DNA from: Fidelibacterota bacterium
GTDB lineage: Bacteria > Bipolaricaulota > Bipolaricaulia > Bipolaricaulales > Bipolaricaulaceae
NCBI GenBank assembly: GCA_024277405.1
Contig: JAJRVI010000176.1
Coordinates: forward strand, 1 to 6,274
DNA length: 6,274 nucleotides
Reading direction: 5' to 3'
Made by a program: the position numbers and the translations under genes. Positions 5,992 through 6,274 of the stretch are shown piece after piece. The notes below the pieces were generated by a model. It saw nothing but the letters and a program-made list of their open reading frames with translations. It did no database searches and was not told the DNA's origin. How positions within the stretch are numbered: position 1 is the stretch's first letter; each line of letters opens with the position of its first letter.

Positions 5992-6274
5992 ATGAAACTG
6001 ATCGCATACTCCAAAGCGCTCTATTCAACCTGGTTTTACTACGCCCCCGACAGGATCCTGTTCGACTGCGGGGAGGGGGTGAGCTCGTTCCTGGAGAACA
6101 AGGTCTACGCCATCCAACGGGTGTTCCTCTCCCACGGACACGCCGACCACATCTCCGGCCTCATGGGGCTCATCAACATCCGCAACAACGCCATGGGGGA
6201 TCGGGAGAAGGACCTCACCGTTTACTTCCCCGCCGGGAACCATTTCATCTCCGAACTGATCGTTTACTTCTCCC
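5992..6274 (+). CDS. rnz: tRNase Z (ribonuclease Z), Thermotoga-like, 3' end missing
   Basis: A metallo-beta-lactamase-fold endonuclease that trims the 3' end of tRNA precursors. The window holds 94 complete codons of what should be about 280. The N-terminus MKLIAYSKALYSTWFYYAPD leads into RILFDCGEGVSSF (D25, G27, E28). The zinc-binding HxHxDH motif follows as HGHADH (H48, H50, D52, H53) in the context VFLSHGHADHISGL, then INIRNNAMGDREKDL. This run closely resembles the T. maritima tRNase Z as I remember it (SKALFSTWIYYSPERILFDAG and NIRNNGMGDREKPL). The resemblance is stronger than to E. coli or B. subtilis RNase Z, whose N-termini begin with a FLGTG-type loop. The other zinc ligands and the flexible-arm region lie outside the window. 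It is divergent from serS and has its own TATAAT and ribosome site. Another MBL-fold hydrolase is possible but less likely given the residue-level match. Confidence 0.85.
   Translation, partial: MKLIAYSKALYSTWFYYAPDRILFDCGEGVSSFLENKVYAIQRVFLSHGHADHISGLMGLINIRNNAMGDREKDLTVYFPAGNHFISELIVYFS

Noticed and set aside
5876..6028. N-terminal extension of serS to 6028
   Set aside because: The 51 extra residues would overlap the rnz start and its ribosome site, and seryl-tRNA synthetases normally begin at the MLDI-type N-terminus.

Overview
The window is about two-thirds G+C and almost fully coding, with short intergenic gaps. It suggests a high-GC, deep-branching and possibly thermophilic bacterium. 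The clearest hint is the tRNase Z fragment at the right edge, which closely resembles my recollection of the Thermotoga maritima enzyme. A NosD-type beta-helix protein with 'Y-x-x-D-x-x-GNRE' repeats would suit a candidate phylum such as Bipolaricaulota (OP1). That placement is a weak guess. The window has no rRNA, tRNA, CRISPR array, transposase or other sign of recent mobility.

Layout from left to right: (1) the 3' part of a plus-strand PAS-GAF-GAF-HD-GYP phosphodiesterase gene, cut by the left edge; (2) a convergent minus-strand mtfA-type zinc peptidase gene, whose stop codon shares a CTAG with the stop of the first gene; (3) an intrinsic terminator with a perfect 11-bp stem; (4) a minus-strand gene for a secreted NosD-like beta-helix protein with two repeated domains and an unassigned C-terminal domain; (5) a 121-bp gap with a likely promoter and an inverted repeat; (6) minus-strand serS, encoding a complete seryl-tRNA synthetase; (7) a 116-bp divergent promoter region with a symmetric TTATAA core; (8) the first 94 codons of a plus-strand tRNase Z gene, cut by the right edge.

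serS and rnz both act on tRNA (charging and 3'-end maturation) and may share a divergent promoter core. The beta-helix gene lies downstream of serS but seems to have its own promoter and a strong terminator, so it is probably monocistronic. The HD-GYP gene meets mtfA tail to tail and has no visible functional tie to it. Two genes (beta-helix and rnz) have textbook Shine-Dalgarno sites. The other two (serS and mtfA) lack a usable one and have a -10-like hexamer 6-8 bases before the ATG, which may mean leaderless transcripts.

I see no multi-gene undescribed system here. The most distinctive items are the domain architecture of the beta-helix protein, the Thermotoga-like tRNase Z, and the contrast in translation-start types.
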